From Gigaspora rosea (lineage: Eukaryota > Glomeromycota > Glomeromycetes > Diversisporales > Gigasporaceae), in the NCBI GenBank assembly GCA_003550325.1, contig QKWP01002056.1, forward strand, positions 26,147 to 90,146: a stretch of 64,000 nucleotides of DNA. Direction: 5' to 3'. Each line of letters starts with the position of its first letter. Positions within the stretch are counted from its first letter, which is position 1. The position numbers and the translations under genes were made by a program. The notes under the pieces were generated by a model. That model ran no database searches and was not told where the DNA came from. It saw nothing but the letters and a program-made list of their open reading frames with translations. Below, in pieces: positions 11,615 through 24,110 of the stretch.

Positions 11615-11700
11615 AAAACAATAATTATTTAATCAACTTAAATAATTTATTTTTAAATTTTTGAATTAATAAATACTTTTTTATGTACAAACTAAAAAGG

Positions 11701-12028
11701 TTTAAGGATAGAGTTTACCCTATGTTGATCACTTGTAAATCACATAATTTTATTGTCTAGTTTTGCATTATCACCTACAAAATTTATTTATCACCCACAA
11801 AATTCATTAACTTAGTAAGTAAATTTTTAATATACCAACTTAGTTAATATGGTTTTTTTTTTATTTTATTAATAAAACAAGTATTCAAAAACAGGTTTAG
11901 TGATATTTTATAATATTATATTTATTTTTATGTAACTTATCTGTAGTGATTGTGTTGTATAATCTGATTTACATAGTAGAGTCATAATTAGTAATATAAA
12001 AATGATCTACATATACTCTACCCTTAAA
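11701..12028. mobile_element. Possible MITE, TTTAAGGnTAGAGT ends
   Basis: The left end TTTAAGGATAGAGTTTAC pairs with the reverse complement of the right end, TTTAAGGGTAGAGTATAT. A further internal inverted correspondence (GATCACTTGTAA / GATCATTTTTAT) is weak. Non-coding. Confidence 0.5.
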
Positions 12029-13943
12029 TAAATAAAATTATTAAATTAGCTAAATAGTTTAATTTAATTATTTAATATAAATATATTATATATATATTTT
12101 TTATTTGACTAATACTTGCTTATGTACATTTACACAAAACTCTTTCCAATGATCACTTGGACCAAATTTTCTAATAGAAGAAACAAAAAGTTTTTTGTTA
12201 GAGCATTGGTAGTAGGGTTGCGGCCCAAACTTACTAGTTTGGAATTTGGTAGAATCCCAAATAGTATTTACTAGATTTTGCAAAATGCCTCTAGTTTGCT
12301 GTAATGTCAAACATTCTGATATATAAATTATATTACAACTAGAAATCCCAAATTTTTTACATGTAAAATTGGGTTTGGGACTCATTCTAAACAAAGAGGT
12401 CATTTAAAGTTTGGCACTTTGGCCAATAAGATTGCGAAATTTTGACATCAAACCGATGAATAAGTATCAGGTAAATATCAAATACAAGACTTACTGATAT
12501 ACTATATTTAGCTCATAGGATAACCGGTAACTTATAAAATACTTTTTGAGAACATAACATTTTACCAACAAAAAAAGTACTATAAAAGCATATTCTAGTT
12601 TTAAATGAACGTAGATATTCACAGTTAAATTAATCCAAAGTAATCCACCTCTTCAAGAACTTCACTTAGATGCAAATAATTTACTATATACCACTAATAC
12701 TAGTTATATTAACTGTATATAAGTTTTAAATACCAAAAACGGTCATTAAAAAAAAGATTAAAATGTTACATGTAAGCTTTAAACATGGAACTTAGAGTGC
12801 ACTGTTTAATATACTAAATATTATAATAATAATAGGCTTGTACTAACGTTTACTATATATTTTACGTTTATAAAGTTATATTACGAGAGTAATAAATGTA
12901 ACTTTGGGTTAAGTAGTAGTCGATAATATGTATGTATTATTGTTTTATTAATAATTATATGGGCTAAGGGTTATGTGGGCTATATGGTGTCTTTAATAAG
13001 GGTCGTAGTAATTTAAAATAAGATAGAATTATTTTAATTACTTTTCAAAATGTACCAGTAATAAAGAACAAAAGATAGCTTTGTTAATAATCTATTTATA
13101 TTGAATTTGTTGATCGATTAGAGTTTGGGTTTATTAATAATAAATATCAATTCATATGTTATTTATCTATTTCTAAAAAAGAGATTAATTCTTTTTATGT
13201 GCATTAATAGTTTGTAAGCTTCTTAATATGAAGTTCTTTTTTTTCGTTTTCTAGTAGTTTTTGAGTTTGACACTATATACCGAAATGGAATATATATTTG
13301 GGTTTTGGTTATGAACCCAAACTAGATAGAAATACCGATTCCCAAACCCAAACTAAGTAGAAACGCCGTAACTAAAAAAAAGAGTTTGTGCTGCAACCCT
13401 AGTTGGTAGTAGTTACAGAATCTACAGTTTTTACAAAGATCAACTTTCTCTATCTAGGAGAACTCCTTTAATATATTTGACATGCAAACCAAAGTATTTT
13501 AGTACAAGATAACTGGCAGAAGATGGCGCCCTTGTACAGAAAATTTTGGTGGAGTCATTACTTCTACTCCATCGATGAAGTAACCTGTGACATTATAATT
13601 GGGAACAACAAAAAAATAAGTTTTTTGATCACACTCTCCCTTAAATTTCTCACAAGTGATTCCTTGGTATCATTTTAAGTTTTTTTGCTCATTTTATAGA
13701 ACATATATTTGTGATCTATGCCAGCTTATGGATCAAATGGGCTTAAGAAATTTTGAACTTAGTTTTTTTTTTTTTATCTGGTGGCTGGCTTGGAATTTTT
13801 GTGACAGGTCAAAACACTATATAATCGTTAAAGATTTGTTAATTGTTAAAATAATTACGATTATAATCGATTTATAAATATATAATAATTTAATATAAAA
13901 AATGATATATATTGATTATAGATATATATCAATTTTTAACCAG
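12029..13943. other. AT-rich intergenic DNA
   Basis: One 100-codon minus-strand frame (12101-12403) lacks recognisable motifs and I do not call it. The rest shows only AT-rich sequence and short A/T tracts. Two GATATATATC motifs flank the next element (13921 and about 15028). Confidence 0.4.
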
Positions 13944-15024
13944 TTAGGGGGCTTCCAGAAATTATGTGATTTTTAGTGGGTGGGTAGGGTCCTGAAAATA
14001 TCAGGTTATAATTATAATTCTGGTCAATTCTGGTCAAAAGTATAAAATTATAAACTTATTAATAACTATTGTTCTACTGAACCAATTTAGATGATTTAAC
14101 TACCAAAATGTTCGTCTCATTGAGACGATTCTAACAAGCTCAAAATCGTTAAAATCTAATCACAGGGTCCCAAGATCGTTCAACTTTTGTGTAATTTTAT
14201 AGTGATTTTTAGAATCACTAAATAAATTTCTTTAATATTGAATAACTTTTGATCCACCAGCCCGTTTTGGATGATTTAACTACCAAATGTTCTTCTTAGT
14301 GAGACAATTCTAACAAGCCCAAAATCGCTAAATTCCAATCACAGGATTCCAAGACCGATAAAGATTTGTTTTGTTAAACAAACAAAAAAATCTTTATTGA
14401 TCTTGAAACCACATGATTAGAATTTAGCGATTTTGGGCTTGTTAGAATCGTCTCACTGAGACAAACATTTTAGCAGTTAAATCATCCAAAATGGGCCAGT
14501 GGATCAAAAGTTATTCAATATTAAAGAAATTTACTTAGTGACTCTAAAAAATTATTATTAAGATTATACAAAAGTTGAACAATCTTGGGACCCTGTGATT
14601 AGATTTTAACGATTTGTGCTTGTTAGAATCGTCTCACTAAAATGAACATTTTAGTAGTTAAATTATCCAAAACGGGCCAGTAGATTAAAAGTTATTCAAT
14701 ATTAAAAAAATTTACTTAGTAATTCTAAAAATCACTATTAAAATTACACTAAAGTTGAATGATCTTGGGATCCTGTAATTATATTTTAACGATTTGGGGC
14801 TTGTTAGAATCATCTCAGTGAGACGAACATTTTGGTAGTTAAATCATCTAAATTGGTCCAGCAGAGCAATAGTTATTATCAATTTCATAAATTGAAACAT
14901 ATGAATAAATTTTAAAAAATATAAAATTTTGATTGGCTAATAGAGAATCAGGTATGGGTGGGTGGAGTAAAATTTTGAAATTTATTAGTAAAAAAATATT
15001 ATATAATTTCTGGACGCCCCCTTA
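13944..15024. mobile_element. Foldback element with internal alternating ~125-bp modules
   Basis: The terminal repeats TTAGGGGGCTTCCAGAAATT and, from the right, TAAGGGGGCGTCCAGAAATT bound about 1.08 kb. Inside, a module containing TTTTGGATGATTTAACTACC, a GTGAGACGATTCTAACAAGC-like block, AAATCGTTAAATC and a CCAAGATCGTTC-type block occurs about five times, first in plus and then in minus orientation around a centre near 14375. The same module family fills 53430-54055. Confidence 0.75.
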
Positions 15025-15290
15025 ATTGATATATATCGTTATTTTTTAATCGATATAAAACGATTAACTGTTATATATTGATTAATATCTATATATAAAA
15101 TTTGGTGATGTGACCTTTTTTGATTTTGTCTAATTCAAAATATCTAAATATTTAAAATTGTCCAAAACTTGTTTAAGCTTTAATAATTAATTTTTTTCCT
15201 CTTTGGTGAGACTCACCATATATAACCTCTTTAATTTTATTATATTAAAGAAACTAGTACAAATTTTTAAAGAACAAAGAATAAAACAGT

Positions 15291-16007
15291 ATTGGCATTA
15301 CCAGGACCCCAAAAGTACCCTGAATAATCTATGTAAGGTCATATTTGAAAAATAGCTAATAGAGGCCCGTTTTTTAAAAAAAGTTATATTTGAAAAATAG
15401 GTATTGGAGAAAAGATTATATTTGAAAACTGCTAAATGGCAAAATAGGTATATTTGAAAAAATGCTAATGGGGTAATTTATATAAATGTTATATTTGAAA
15501 TGTGCTAATAAAAATTGAAAAATACAAAAATTAAAAAAATGCAAAATTGGAAAAATATAGAAAAATACAAAAATTAAATAAAAATTAACCAAAACGGGGT
15601 TTTTTTAAAGTTTTTTTACATGACTTGTGGTATATATATTTATAATCCTTGGTAGCTTGTAAATTTTGTGTATTAAACGGGCTTAAAAAATTTTAAATTT
15701 TTTTTTTTTTTTTAGAGAATGTTTTGTTTTTTTAGAGAATATTCTGTTTTTTTTTTTAAAGACCATTCTTTTTTTTTATTTTTTTTTATTTTTTTTAGAA
15801 AATGGTTTAATTTTTTTTTTTAGAGAATGCTCTGGTTTTTTTTTTTTAGAGAACGTTGTATTTCAAAAAAAGTTAATAGTGAGTAAAAGTTCGATCTAAT
15901 GTGTGACATATAGCTTATATATACCAAACCAAAATTGCTAATCAAAAAATTTTTACTATAATGCTCAAATATAACCTTACATTATTTGGGATCCTGCATT
16001 ACCCAAT
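15291..16007. mobile_element. 717-bp TIR element with A/T-rich core
   Basis: Left end ATTGGCATTACCAGGACCCC; reverse complement of the right end ATTGGGTAATGCAGGATCCC. Both continue into an AATnTATGTAAGGTnATATTTGA block. The core contains GTTATATTTGAAAAAT repeats and long poly-T runs broken by TTAGAGAATG. Non-coding. Confidence 0.7.
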
Positions 16008-17403
16008 TTAGACGACTAAACCAAGTGCGAATCACTACACGGCATCTCAAAAGACACCAACTAGTTCATCAGCCTTATTCCACTATATAAAAGTATTCCC
16101 TAAAGAAAATATCCTTAGGAAAAAATCTAAACTACTAAGAACAAAGATACAAAAAGGAGTAAAAAAAACAAAAAAAATGAGAAAACAAATAATAGAAAAA
16201 GAAAAAAGAAAAATCAAGGCCTCAGATCAATTAAGACCTGGTGCCAAGATAATGAACTATTTAAAAAATTATATAATATTAAGAAAAGTAGTCTTTACTC
16301 TAACTAAGCTCAAATTATCATATATAGGCAAAAACTATTGCTAGAAAAAAATAGATTCTAATCTAGAAAACTGTAAAGATAGATGTACAAAAAAAACTAT
16401 AGCTAAAAAAAAAATTTCATTGTGAGGTTTTTTCCAAAAACAAAATACATAATACTGTATTTATTGTTTATTTTGAAAACCTGAAATCTACTTGTGATTT
16501 GATTTTAATATGGTAGCCATATTTTTAAATTAAAAGAAGTAAATATTGCTGATCTTTAGAAGAGTAAGCCAAAATGCCCACTTTGTCAAAATTTTGAAAG
16601 AGCCAAAGGGACGAGAGAAACACCAAGCAGTCCAACTTGTTTTGTAAATTTGAAACTATATAAGTTTTGTAGTCTGTAGAAAAATATACAACTTTTATAA
16701 AATCCAAAACCATTTGAACTTAATAACTAAGCTTCCAGTTACTCAGTAACCAACTACTATTTGATAATTTGTATTTTACTCCAGGGAGGTCTATTCCAAA
16801 ACTTCTTTTTTTAGCTCTTTTTCAGTTGCTCCGAGTAGAGCTTTTGTTCTCGAATACTTTAAAAGAAGTTTTGTGATAGGAGGTTGCATATTATCTATAA
16901 GTTTTTTATAGTTCGATTGTCTTGAAAAAGTTGGTTCAAATGATTGTTAGAAAAAGTGATTCTTAAACCTCATTTAGTAATTAATAAATTTGTCTAAAAA
17001 TTATATAATTAGGAGGAATGTATTTGTCGCCCCCTGCGACACAGTTTTTTGTCACAGGTTTATTTATAACTCAAAACTTTACTAAAATAATACCTATTGC
17101 ACTTCTAACAAAAAATGATCCTCTTGCAATTCTGTATTAATTTTAATTTTAATTCTAATAATCTTAACCCTAATCCTAACTCTAACTCCAACTTTACTTT
17201 AATAACCTTATTGCCCGTGACAGTCACAGAGGTAACAAATGCAATTTTTCATATAATTATATATTTTTTTAAGTACTAAACACATTTTAGTTAAAATTAA
17301 AATAGATTATCTTAATAAAATTTTTTAAATAATTTTATTTAATTTAATTGTTTAAAATTGTTTAAACTATTACCCAAAGCTATCCTATAACAATATTGCT
17401 TTA
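16008..17403. other. Intergenic DNA, possible decayed small MITE
   Basis: No gene seen. Around 17015-17250 the block TGTATTTGTCGCCCCCTGCGACA is mirrored by a diverged reverse complement (TGCATTTGTTACCTCTGTGACTG), suggesting an old TIR element. The remainder is AT-rich. Confidence 0.4.
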
Positions 17404-18345
17404 GAGAGTGTGGCGACTTAAAGAAGTTGGTAAGTTGTTATTCCAAGCATCAGATCTAGGATTCAAATCCTACTAGCAATGCTTTGAAAAATAGACCTGT
17501 GTTTCAGTAACTGCTTCTTGTAAATTGGTTGGGTACTGTATATTCCCGAAAATAAGCTACTCCGAAAATAAGCTACCCCTTTGATTTTTTTTCAAAAATC
17601 TCAAAAATGCATTGGCAGTTGTTACATATAAAACTTTTTTTTACTAAGTAAACTTCAAAAGTTCGATTAAGTAAAGTTGTTCAGCGCATCAAAATATACT
17701 TATAGTAAAAATTTGGTGTAATTTGGACAACTTTTTATTAGTACGTTTTTCAATTTTTTCAAAAATGTCTATACGCTAAAAATAAGCTACCCACATTTTT
17801 TTATATAATTTTTGGGGGTAGCTTATTTTTGGGAATATACGGTATATCACCTGTAGCCTTGGTACACCATCTTGAATGAAAGCTTTTAGGCAAAGTTGTG
17901 TATTATTATACAGACAAATCCAAGGAACTGGAGAAACAGAAACCCATTTGGCAAGTTCTGAGTAAGAAGGTAGCAAAAATTTTTAACAGTGCTACCAAAA
18001 CTGAAGCATCAGAAACCGGAGTTAGAAAACTAGCAACATTGATTTAAGAAACAAGATCCACCAACCTGGTTACCGGAATCATATCGAAGGAAAAGAACTT
18101 ATGCTATAGAAGTAGATACCAGGGTGAAAAAAACCATAAGGCATCTAATACCAAGTAGATTGACCCTTCCAGGCTAACTGGATTGGAAGTTTGGGATGTA
18201 TTGGGAAAGGACCAATAGGAAAGTGATGGTGAGTACTGGGTTGGAACGAACTTACAAGGGCAAAAGTAGGTAACGGTAGTGGTTGCAGGGTATCCCCTAA
18301 CTACAAGTTGTTCGCCTCGGTGAACTTTGACATATAAAAAAAAAC
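17404..18345 (+). mobile_element. tRNA-derived SINE family 1, copy A (interrupted)
   Basis: It starts with a tRNA-like head GTGTGGCGACTTAAAGAAG and a B-box-like GGATTCAAATCCTAC, like the copy at 22947. It then shares the CAAATCCAAGGAAC block and the CGAAGGAAAAGAACTTATGC block, and ends in A9 (18336-18344). Imperfect target repeats CAATATTGCTTTA (17391-17403) and CAATATTTCTCTA (18346-18358) match at 11 of 13 positions. A MITE splits it at 17536-17842. Confidence 0.75.
17536..17842. mobile_element. 307-bp TA-flanked MITE (Tc1/mariner-like) inside a SINE
   Basis: The ends are CTGTATATTCCCGAAAATAA and, from the right, CCGTATATTCCCAAAAATAA, each followed by GCTAC. The dinucleotide TA stands at both borders (17534-17535 and 17843-17844), as expected for a Tc1/mariner-type target duplication. 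The uninterrupted SINE copy at 22947 shows the empty-site arrangement GGGTACATTACCTG. No transposase is encoded. Confidence 0.85.
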
Positions 18346-18859
18346 CAATATTTCTCTAATCTACTTTGGGCTCTTAAACAATATTGTTTAATACATATAC
18401 TACCAAAATTGATTTTTAAAAATATCATTTCAGGTTTCCAAAAATAAATTAAAATTTTTTATAAAAAAGAGCAAATAAAATTTATATATTTATATTTTTT
18501 ATAATTTCATATATTCAAAAAAAGTATCAAAAAATTTTAGGTTTTAAATAAAATAAATCAAAAACAAATTTAGAAAAAATTTTTAATTTTGGGTTCTAAA
18601 CCCCAAAATAATTTCATCCTATATATAGTTTAGTATATAATTTTGCTTGTATTTGAAATTAAAATACATCTATATTTTAATTATAGTTCCTCAAAGTCAA
18701 ATCAAATCGAATATTAGGCATATTTGAATTTGATTGAATCAAATAAGCTCTTGATTTGAATTTGATTTGATCAAATCAAATCAAATCAAATTTATAATTT
18801 TTATTAAATATTTTTGAATCGAATCAAATATTTTGTCAATTTGAATTTGATTTAATTTG
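18346..18859. other. AT-rich DNA with TCAAATCAAATC simple repeat
   Basis: From about 18690 to 18858 the sequence is dominated by CAAATC/GATTTG variants. This lies directly next to the 3' end of the minus-strand SINE copy and could be its simple-repeat tail. Confidence 0.5.
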
Positions 18860-19514
18860 ACCGCCCTGAGGTTCCACACTAGTTGCCATACCTGCAACCC
18901 AACTACGGAAATTGCCTAATTTAAATCCTCTGATTATCCGCTAAGCCCATCAACCCCCTAATACTTAACCTCCGACATTACCCAGCATGACACCTCTTTT
19001 GGGTGAATTCCCAGATATGACCTGCCGCACTATGCCAAACCAACCGGTTTGACATAGAATTTTACCAGAATGATACATGTCCCACCCAATTAATCGTACA
19101 GTTTCTTTCAGCGATCGACGCTATGGCTTTACCCATATACTCGCAGTCTGGATTCCCGTGAACCACTGATGTCACCTACTACAACCCTCGTAAGGTTCGT
19201 CGTCTGACCCGGCACCCACCTCTTTCAGTAGCACCATCGTAGTCGTCCGTCTACCTCTTTACTCGGGATTTGCCAAGGGGTTTCTGTTTTTTCCGGTTTC
19301 CTGGATTTGTCGGTGTAACAATACACCAATTTGCTCAGAAGCTTCCATTCAAGATGGTGAACCCAAGATTACAGGTATTTTTACCCAACCGATCTTGAGC
19401 CACAGTCACCGTAACACAGGCCTATTTTCAAAACGTCGAAAGTAGGATTTGAACTTTTGACCTTTCGCTTGGAGGGGTAACAACCTGGCAACTTCTCTAA
19501 GTCACCACACCCTG
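18860..19514 (-). mobile_element. tRNA-derived SINE family 1, copy B
   Basis: Read on the minus strand, it starts GGGTGTGGTGACTTAGAGAA, has the B-box-like AAGTTCAAATCCTAC, then the GCCTGTGTTACGGT / CCATCTTGAATGGAAGC / ACCGACAAATCCAGGAAACC series shared with the other two copies. It ends at GTGTGGAACCTCAGGGCGG, matching GTGTAGAACCTCCGGGCGG in copy C. Its central part differs strongly from copy C. Confidence 0.75.
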
Positions 19515-19607
19515 CTACTTTTGTTTTTTAAATAAAGTTTTAGTATATATTTTTATATATATTTATTATTTTAAAATTAGCAAATATTTGTTTTTGGCAA
19601 GTTATAT

Positions 19608-20269
19608 ATATATATTTTTTTAATTTTCTTCAGGTTTTCATCCCCAAAGATCACAGTTGGCAATTTTTTATTAAGGTCATTTGTTTTTTTTTATTACAAC
19701 TTTTAGTAATATAATCTATTACAATACTAGACTAGTTGTACAATCTAATTCTGTACTCAGTTTCTCGAATATCCCTCATTTGGTTACCTAGCCTCACTGA
19801 CTACATTATCGACTTCCAACTTCTTCCGGGACCAACCCTCCAGTCATCTGTACCAACCAGAGCAGTACACAATTCTTGGTAATTCCTTTCTTTAACCTTT
19901 CAAAGTTTTCGGTCTCCTCCATTTCGGTATAAAATTGGGCCGCCCTAAGTTCATCTGAGATCCTTTTTTCTTTGTTAGATTAGTGCAACTTGCTGTTTTT
20001 GCATATTACTATTCAACCAAAATTCTACTGGAAGTATTCTTTTTATTCAACTAGAGTTCCACCAAAAGTATTTATAATTTTCCAAATAAGCATCTAAACA
20101 AGTTTTTATGTAGTTAATTTAACCATCTGCGGTCCTGGCATCTTAGTTTAGCCCATCTGTCTCATGATCGAGTATAGTTTTTTCTTTGTCTGCTAGTAAA
20201 AGTTGAATCAGTGATCTTACGTTTGGCGACCTAGGAGCATAACCACTTATGCTATCGGTCCACAGGTTA
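19608..20269 (-). mobile_element. tRNA-derived SINE family 2, copy A
   Basis: Flanked by exact 11-bp direct repeats GCAAGTTATAT (19597-19607 and 20270-20280). On the minus strand it starts with a tRNA-like head containing the A box TAGCATAAGTGG and a B-box-like GATTCAAC, and ends near the CCTTTGGGGATGAAAACC-type block. That block is also present at the 3' end of the copy at 36024, but diverged. It lies 94 bp from SINE family 1 copy B and in the same orientation. Confidence 0.85.
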
Positions 20270-20280
20270 GCAAGTTATAT

Positions 20281-21657
20281 TTCAATTTATACAAAATAAC
20301 AGAACTGTAACTTGGCAGAAAAAATAAGTTTATTCTTTTTTTTTTTGCTCTATATAATTACAAAATTTTATTTTAATTAAATTAATCTAAAGATTAAGAA
20401 ATATTATTGCTCCAAATTTTATAGTAATTTTTTTTGTTTTATAAATATAATCTTGTATTGTTCCTTTATTAATATTTAGTAAAAATTGAGTAATATATTA
20501 TTTTGTACACAGAATTCATTATTTAAATTAGAAGAAGTTCCATTTAAACTACTTTATCAATAGCTAAAATTTGGCTAAATCAAGAACCAAATTCTTTTTA
20601 GTTTTTAAATATTTGAAAAGGTCTAATTTAACCATAATAGCCAAGATAGGTTTGTTGCTATAACATTGCAAAAAGCTAATATTATTCAATATCTGAAATA
20701 ATTTAAACGCAATATGATTTGGTATGTAATAAGTTTGTAGTTGTTGGTAACTAGTAGTAGTTATATATAGATATATAATATGTTATTGATTGTTTTAATT
20801 TATACTGCTAAAATTTTAATGTCTGTTTATCTATGCACTTTAAATGATTTGATTAGCTAAATTTTTTAAAATAAGTTATGTAGCTATAAACAATAATACA
20901 TTTGGTTTTAAAATAATCTAAAATAATATATACTAATAAAATATTTAGTGAATTTATATGGTACTAGAAGTCTATACTTGACATGTTCAATTTTTTTAAT
21001 TGCCAAAAATTTTTATATAAGAGAATTTTCAAAAAACATAAATTTGAAAAATATTTTTATGTATAATTACTATATATTTCTAAACTTTAAAGTATTATAA
21101 TTTTATAAAAATAAAATTTTAAAAATCTGACCGGTAACTTTGATTTAATTTTTGAACAATATCTAGAGATATAACTATATTTAATTTTATTTTTATATGA
21201 CATATCTCTACATATAGTACTCGAGTACTGTATATAGCATAATACAGTAACTTAATAATACTAGATATCTAAAATAGTACAATTATCAAACAAAGGCATG
21301 GATATAAGGATATACCAAGTCTACTAGTAGTAGCTAATTGTAAAATATTCTGATTTAGATAGTAATGATATGATTTTTAATTCTAATAGGAAAAGTTAAA
21401 TTACTTACTTTTGAGTAAAAAGATTAGTATAGTACTATAGGACTTGAAGTATTAGAACCAAGTATTTGTATAGTATAAAGTATTAAGTAATAGTTTAATT
21501 CTGTAGTATTCAAGTAAAAATAAGTTAGTAGAGTATACTTGACTAAGGTTCCAAACCGGTTTGAAAATTTTCAACTGTGACCCGTTTGGTAAAAACCAGT
21601 TAACAACCAACTATCCAAAACTGAAACTGACTATCTAGTTAAAATGGATTATCCAAT
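20281..21657. other. AT-rich DNA without recognisable features
   Basis: No gene or element boundary found; the sequence is extremely AT-rich. Short TAGTACTATAG-type motifs occur around 21210-21540. Confidence 0.5.
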
Positions 21658-21756
21658 TATAATCAGATGACCCGGATACTCGATTATAATCAGGTGACTC
21701 AGATACCTGACTATAATCAGGTGACCCAGATACCCAATTATAATTAGGTGACCCGG
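21658..21756. repeat. 27-bp minisatellite, about 3.7 copies
   Basis: Units start TATAATCAGGTGACCCAGAT and repeat every 27 bp with scattered substitutions. Upstream (21546-21657) there is a more decayed continuation with GACCCG and CTATCTAGTT motifs. Confidence 0.88.
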
Positions 21757-22946
21757 TGTTATACTTTTATTTTTTTTTTGTTAGTATATTATTTTATTGC
21801 TACTTATTTTTGGCATAGCGGGTGATCAAATCTCCAAATAGGAGATCAAATCTCCACGACTGATTAAATCTCCAATCGAAAGATTAAAGCCACATGTGAA
21901 TTAAAATATATATAAGAGTTTGTTTCTGTTTATGGGTGAACAGTGAACAAATAATTAACGATTGTAAATACAGTAGTATTTAGTATTGTTGTAACAACCC
22001 GATGGATTGATTCATATTATAGAAGGAACCCTTATACCCGTAATTATGTACGTTAGTTTATTGTTTTAAATCATTTAACCTTAATCGCTCTTTTGTTCAC
22101 GATCAAACAAAACCGGCCCGATGCAAAAAAAAAAAATATTATTTCGCAAAAATATTGTAAATGATGGTATAAGGTGATGGGCAAATTGGTAGATTTCTTC
22201 TATTTAACACGAAGCCAACAACTAGTTAAAACGAATCAACAAGTCATAGCACCGGCATATAGCAGCTCCAAAAATACACCATGAATCGGCAACACTACCA
22301 GGACGTAAACGATGCGACGGCATCAGAGAAAACATATTATATAGAAAAAAACAAATTAGTATACAAAAACAACATTACGACATCAACAGTATCAGCAAAC
22401 CATGACTTCAAGCAATGAAAAATGAAATACCACTAATCAGCAACATCAGCAACGATAACGCCAATCAATGACGACAACAGCAAACAACTGAAAAAGCACA
22501 AAAAGGAAATTAGTATCCAGGCACTAGTTAAAGTGAAACAATAGCATGACACCAACAGTACCAGTACACTGTGAATTCAAGCAATACAAAAGTGAAATAC
22601 TACTCCACTAATCAGCAACACTAGCAAGGACAACGCAAACCAACGACGATATCGGCAAAACGATTGAAAGAGAAAGTACAGTACTGTATTATTGTACAAG
22701 AGAAACATTACTATGTAGTAAGTGGTCAAAAAAAATATATTAGCAACGATAAGTGAAAAAAAAGCCAAGCGATGTAAAAAAAATAAAAAATAGATATAGA
22801 TCATCTCCTATCTGTGTAACCAGAGGAGAAATTTTCAACTTTCTAATATGGCGCGTATTACTGTAATCGTATTACTGTAATCACTAAATCCAACTGATTA
22901 ATTATTAACCGGATATCCAAAGGGTCAATTGAATATTTATTTATAA
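21757..22946. repeat. Diverged tandem repeats, CAACA/ACGAC-rich
   Basis: ATCAAATCTCC occurs several times at about 21826-21880. From about 22200 to 22660 a unit of roughly 180 bp containing GCAATnnAAAnTGAAATACnAC and AATCAGCAACA recurs at least twice with strong divergence. No credible coding region. Several short frames in both strands are by-products of the composition. Confidence 0.5.
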
Positions 22947-23958
22947 GGGTGTGGCGACTAAGAGAAGTTGTTAAGTTGTCACCCCCCAAGCGGCAGGTCT
23001 AGAGTTCAAATCCCACTGGAGACGAATTAGAAAAATAGATCTGTGTACCGGTAACATTTATTCAACGATCGGTTGGGTACATTACCTGTAGTTCTTGGTT
23101 ACCATCTTGAATAGGATCTTTCAGGCGAAGTTGTGTTCTGTGATACAGACAAATCCAAGGAACCGGAATATTTGAAACCCGTTTGGCAAGACCCGAGTAA
23201 GGAGGTAATGAAGATCTTCGATGATACTGCGGATCCAGAATTTGAGACCGAAGAACTGGACGAACACCCCGGGGCAAGTGGGGCACCAACATGGCCGCCG
23301 GAAAACCGGAGGAAAAGGTCCTATGCTATAGAATTAGGAACCAAGGGAAGTTAACCAAAAAGGCACCTAAAGCCGAGGTACAATGACCCATCCGGCTAAC
23401 TAGTTTGGTAGTTTGAGAGGGATCGGTTATAGGACTGGTGATATAGGTATCGGGATTGGAATGAACCTTGCAAGGGCAAGGATACTGTGCGGTTTAATGG
23501 TTAGCCCTGACTGCTAGTAGTGGCCTCAGCCATTGCAAAGGTATTCAATACCTAATCTAGAAATGTGTGGGTCATAGAAAGATTAGGGGTTGTACTACAC
23601 CCTCCCTAGGGTAATCCGGCAGTTGGAATGCTACTAGATTACCTATAGAATTAGGGTGCAAATAGTATGGCAAATGTCGATCTGGGTGGTCTTCAATTGA
23701 AGCAGCACGAGGTTATGTGTAGGTGTGATTGTGGTGAGTGATACAGGACAGGGGACACCAGAGAGTTTAAATGAGGAATCTCCTAGTTAGGTTACAGGTA
23801 CGGTGTATAGTGTAGAACCTCCGGGCGGACTACTTAAAATAGGCAACCAAAAGTTGCACGTGTGGCTATATGTACTCTCATTAACCAAGAATATATTATC
23901 TAAAAAACCTAATAAAAATCCACTTGCATGCGACATTGCAATATAAAAAAAAATATAT
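22947..23958 (+). mobile_element. tRNA-derived SINE family 1, copy C (full length, about 1.0 kb)
   Basis: Flanked by exact 14-bp target duplications ATATTTATTTATAA (22933-22946 and 23959-23972). The 5' head GGGTGTGGCGACTAAGAGAA plus the B box GTTCAAATCCC (about 23004-23014) is tRNA-like and would give an internal RNA polymerase III promoter. The 3' end is A-rich (23945-23953). At about 1 kb it is long for a SINE. An open frame (23133-23354, about 73 codons) contains KSKEPE, WQDPSKEV and TWPPENRRKRSYAIE. Parts of it are still readable in copy A as WQ...SKKV and TWLPESYRRKRTYAIE. Whether this was ever translated is unknown. Confidence 0.88.
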
Positions 23959-23972
23959 ATATTTATTTATAA

Positions 23973-24110
23973 TCGTTTATTAACTGGATATCTACTTATT
24001 ACATTAAAAACCAGTTTGACAAAACTATTATTCGATTAATTTTTTTTTCAGTTCGGGTAATAGGTTACACAGTTAACTAAGTGATAGGTTGAAACCGTTT
24101 GGAACCGTAT
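23973..24110. other. AT-rich spacer
   Basis: Post-insertion flank of the SINE. Nothing recognisable. Confidence 0.4.

Noticed and set aside
12101-12403. 100-codon minus-strand frame with ATG
   Set aside because: No motif, no supporting context, lies in repeat-rich DNA. Possible transposon fragment but not supportable as a gene.
22949-23030. Possible tRNA gene (B box GTTCAAATCC)
   Set aside because: The acceptor stem cannot be closed, and the sequence continues into a 1-kb element with target duplications. It is the head of a SINE.
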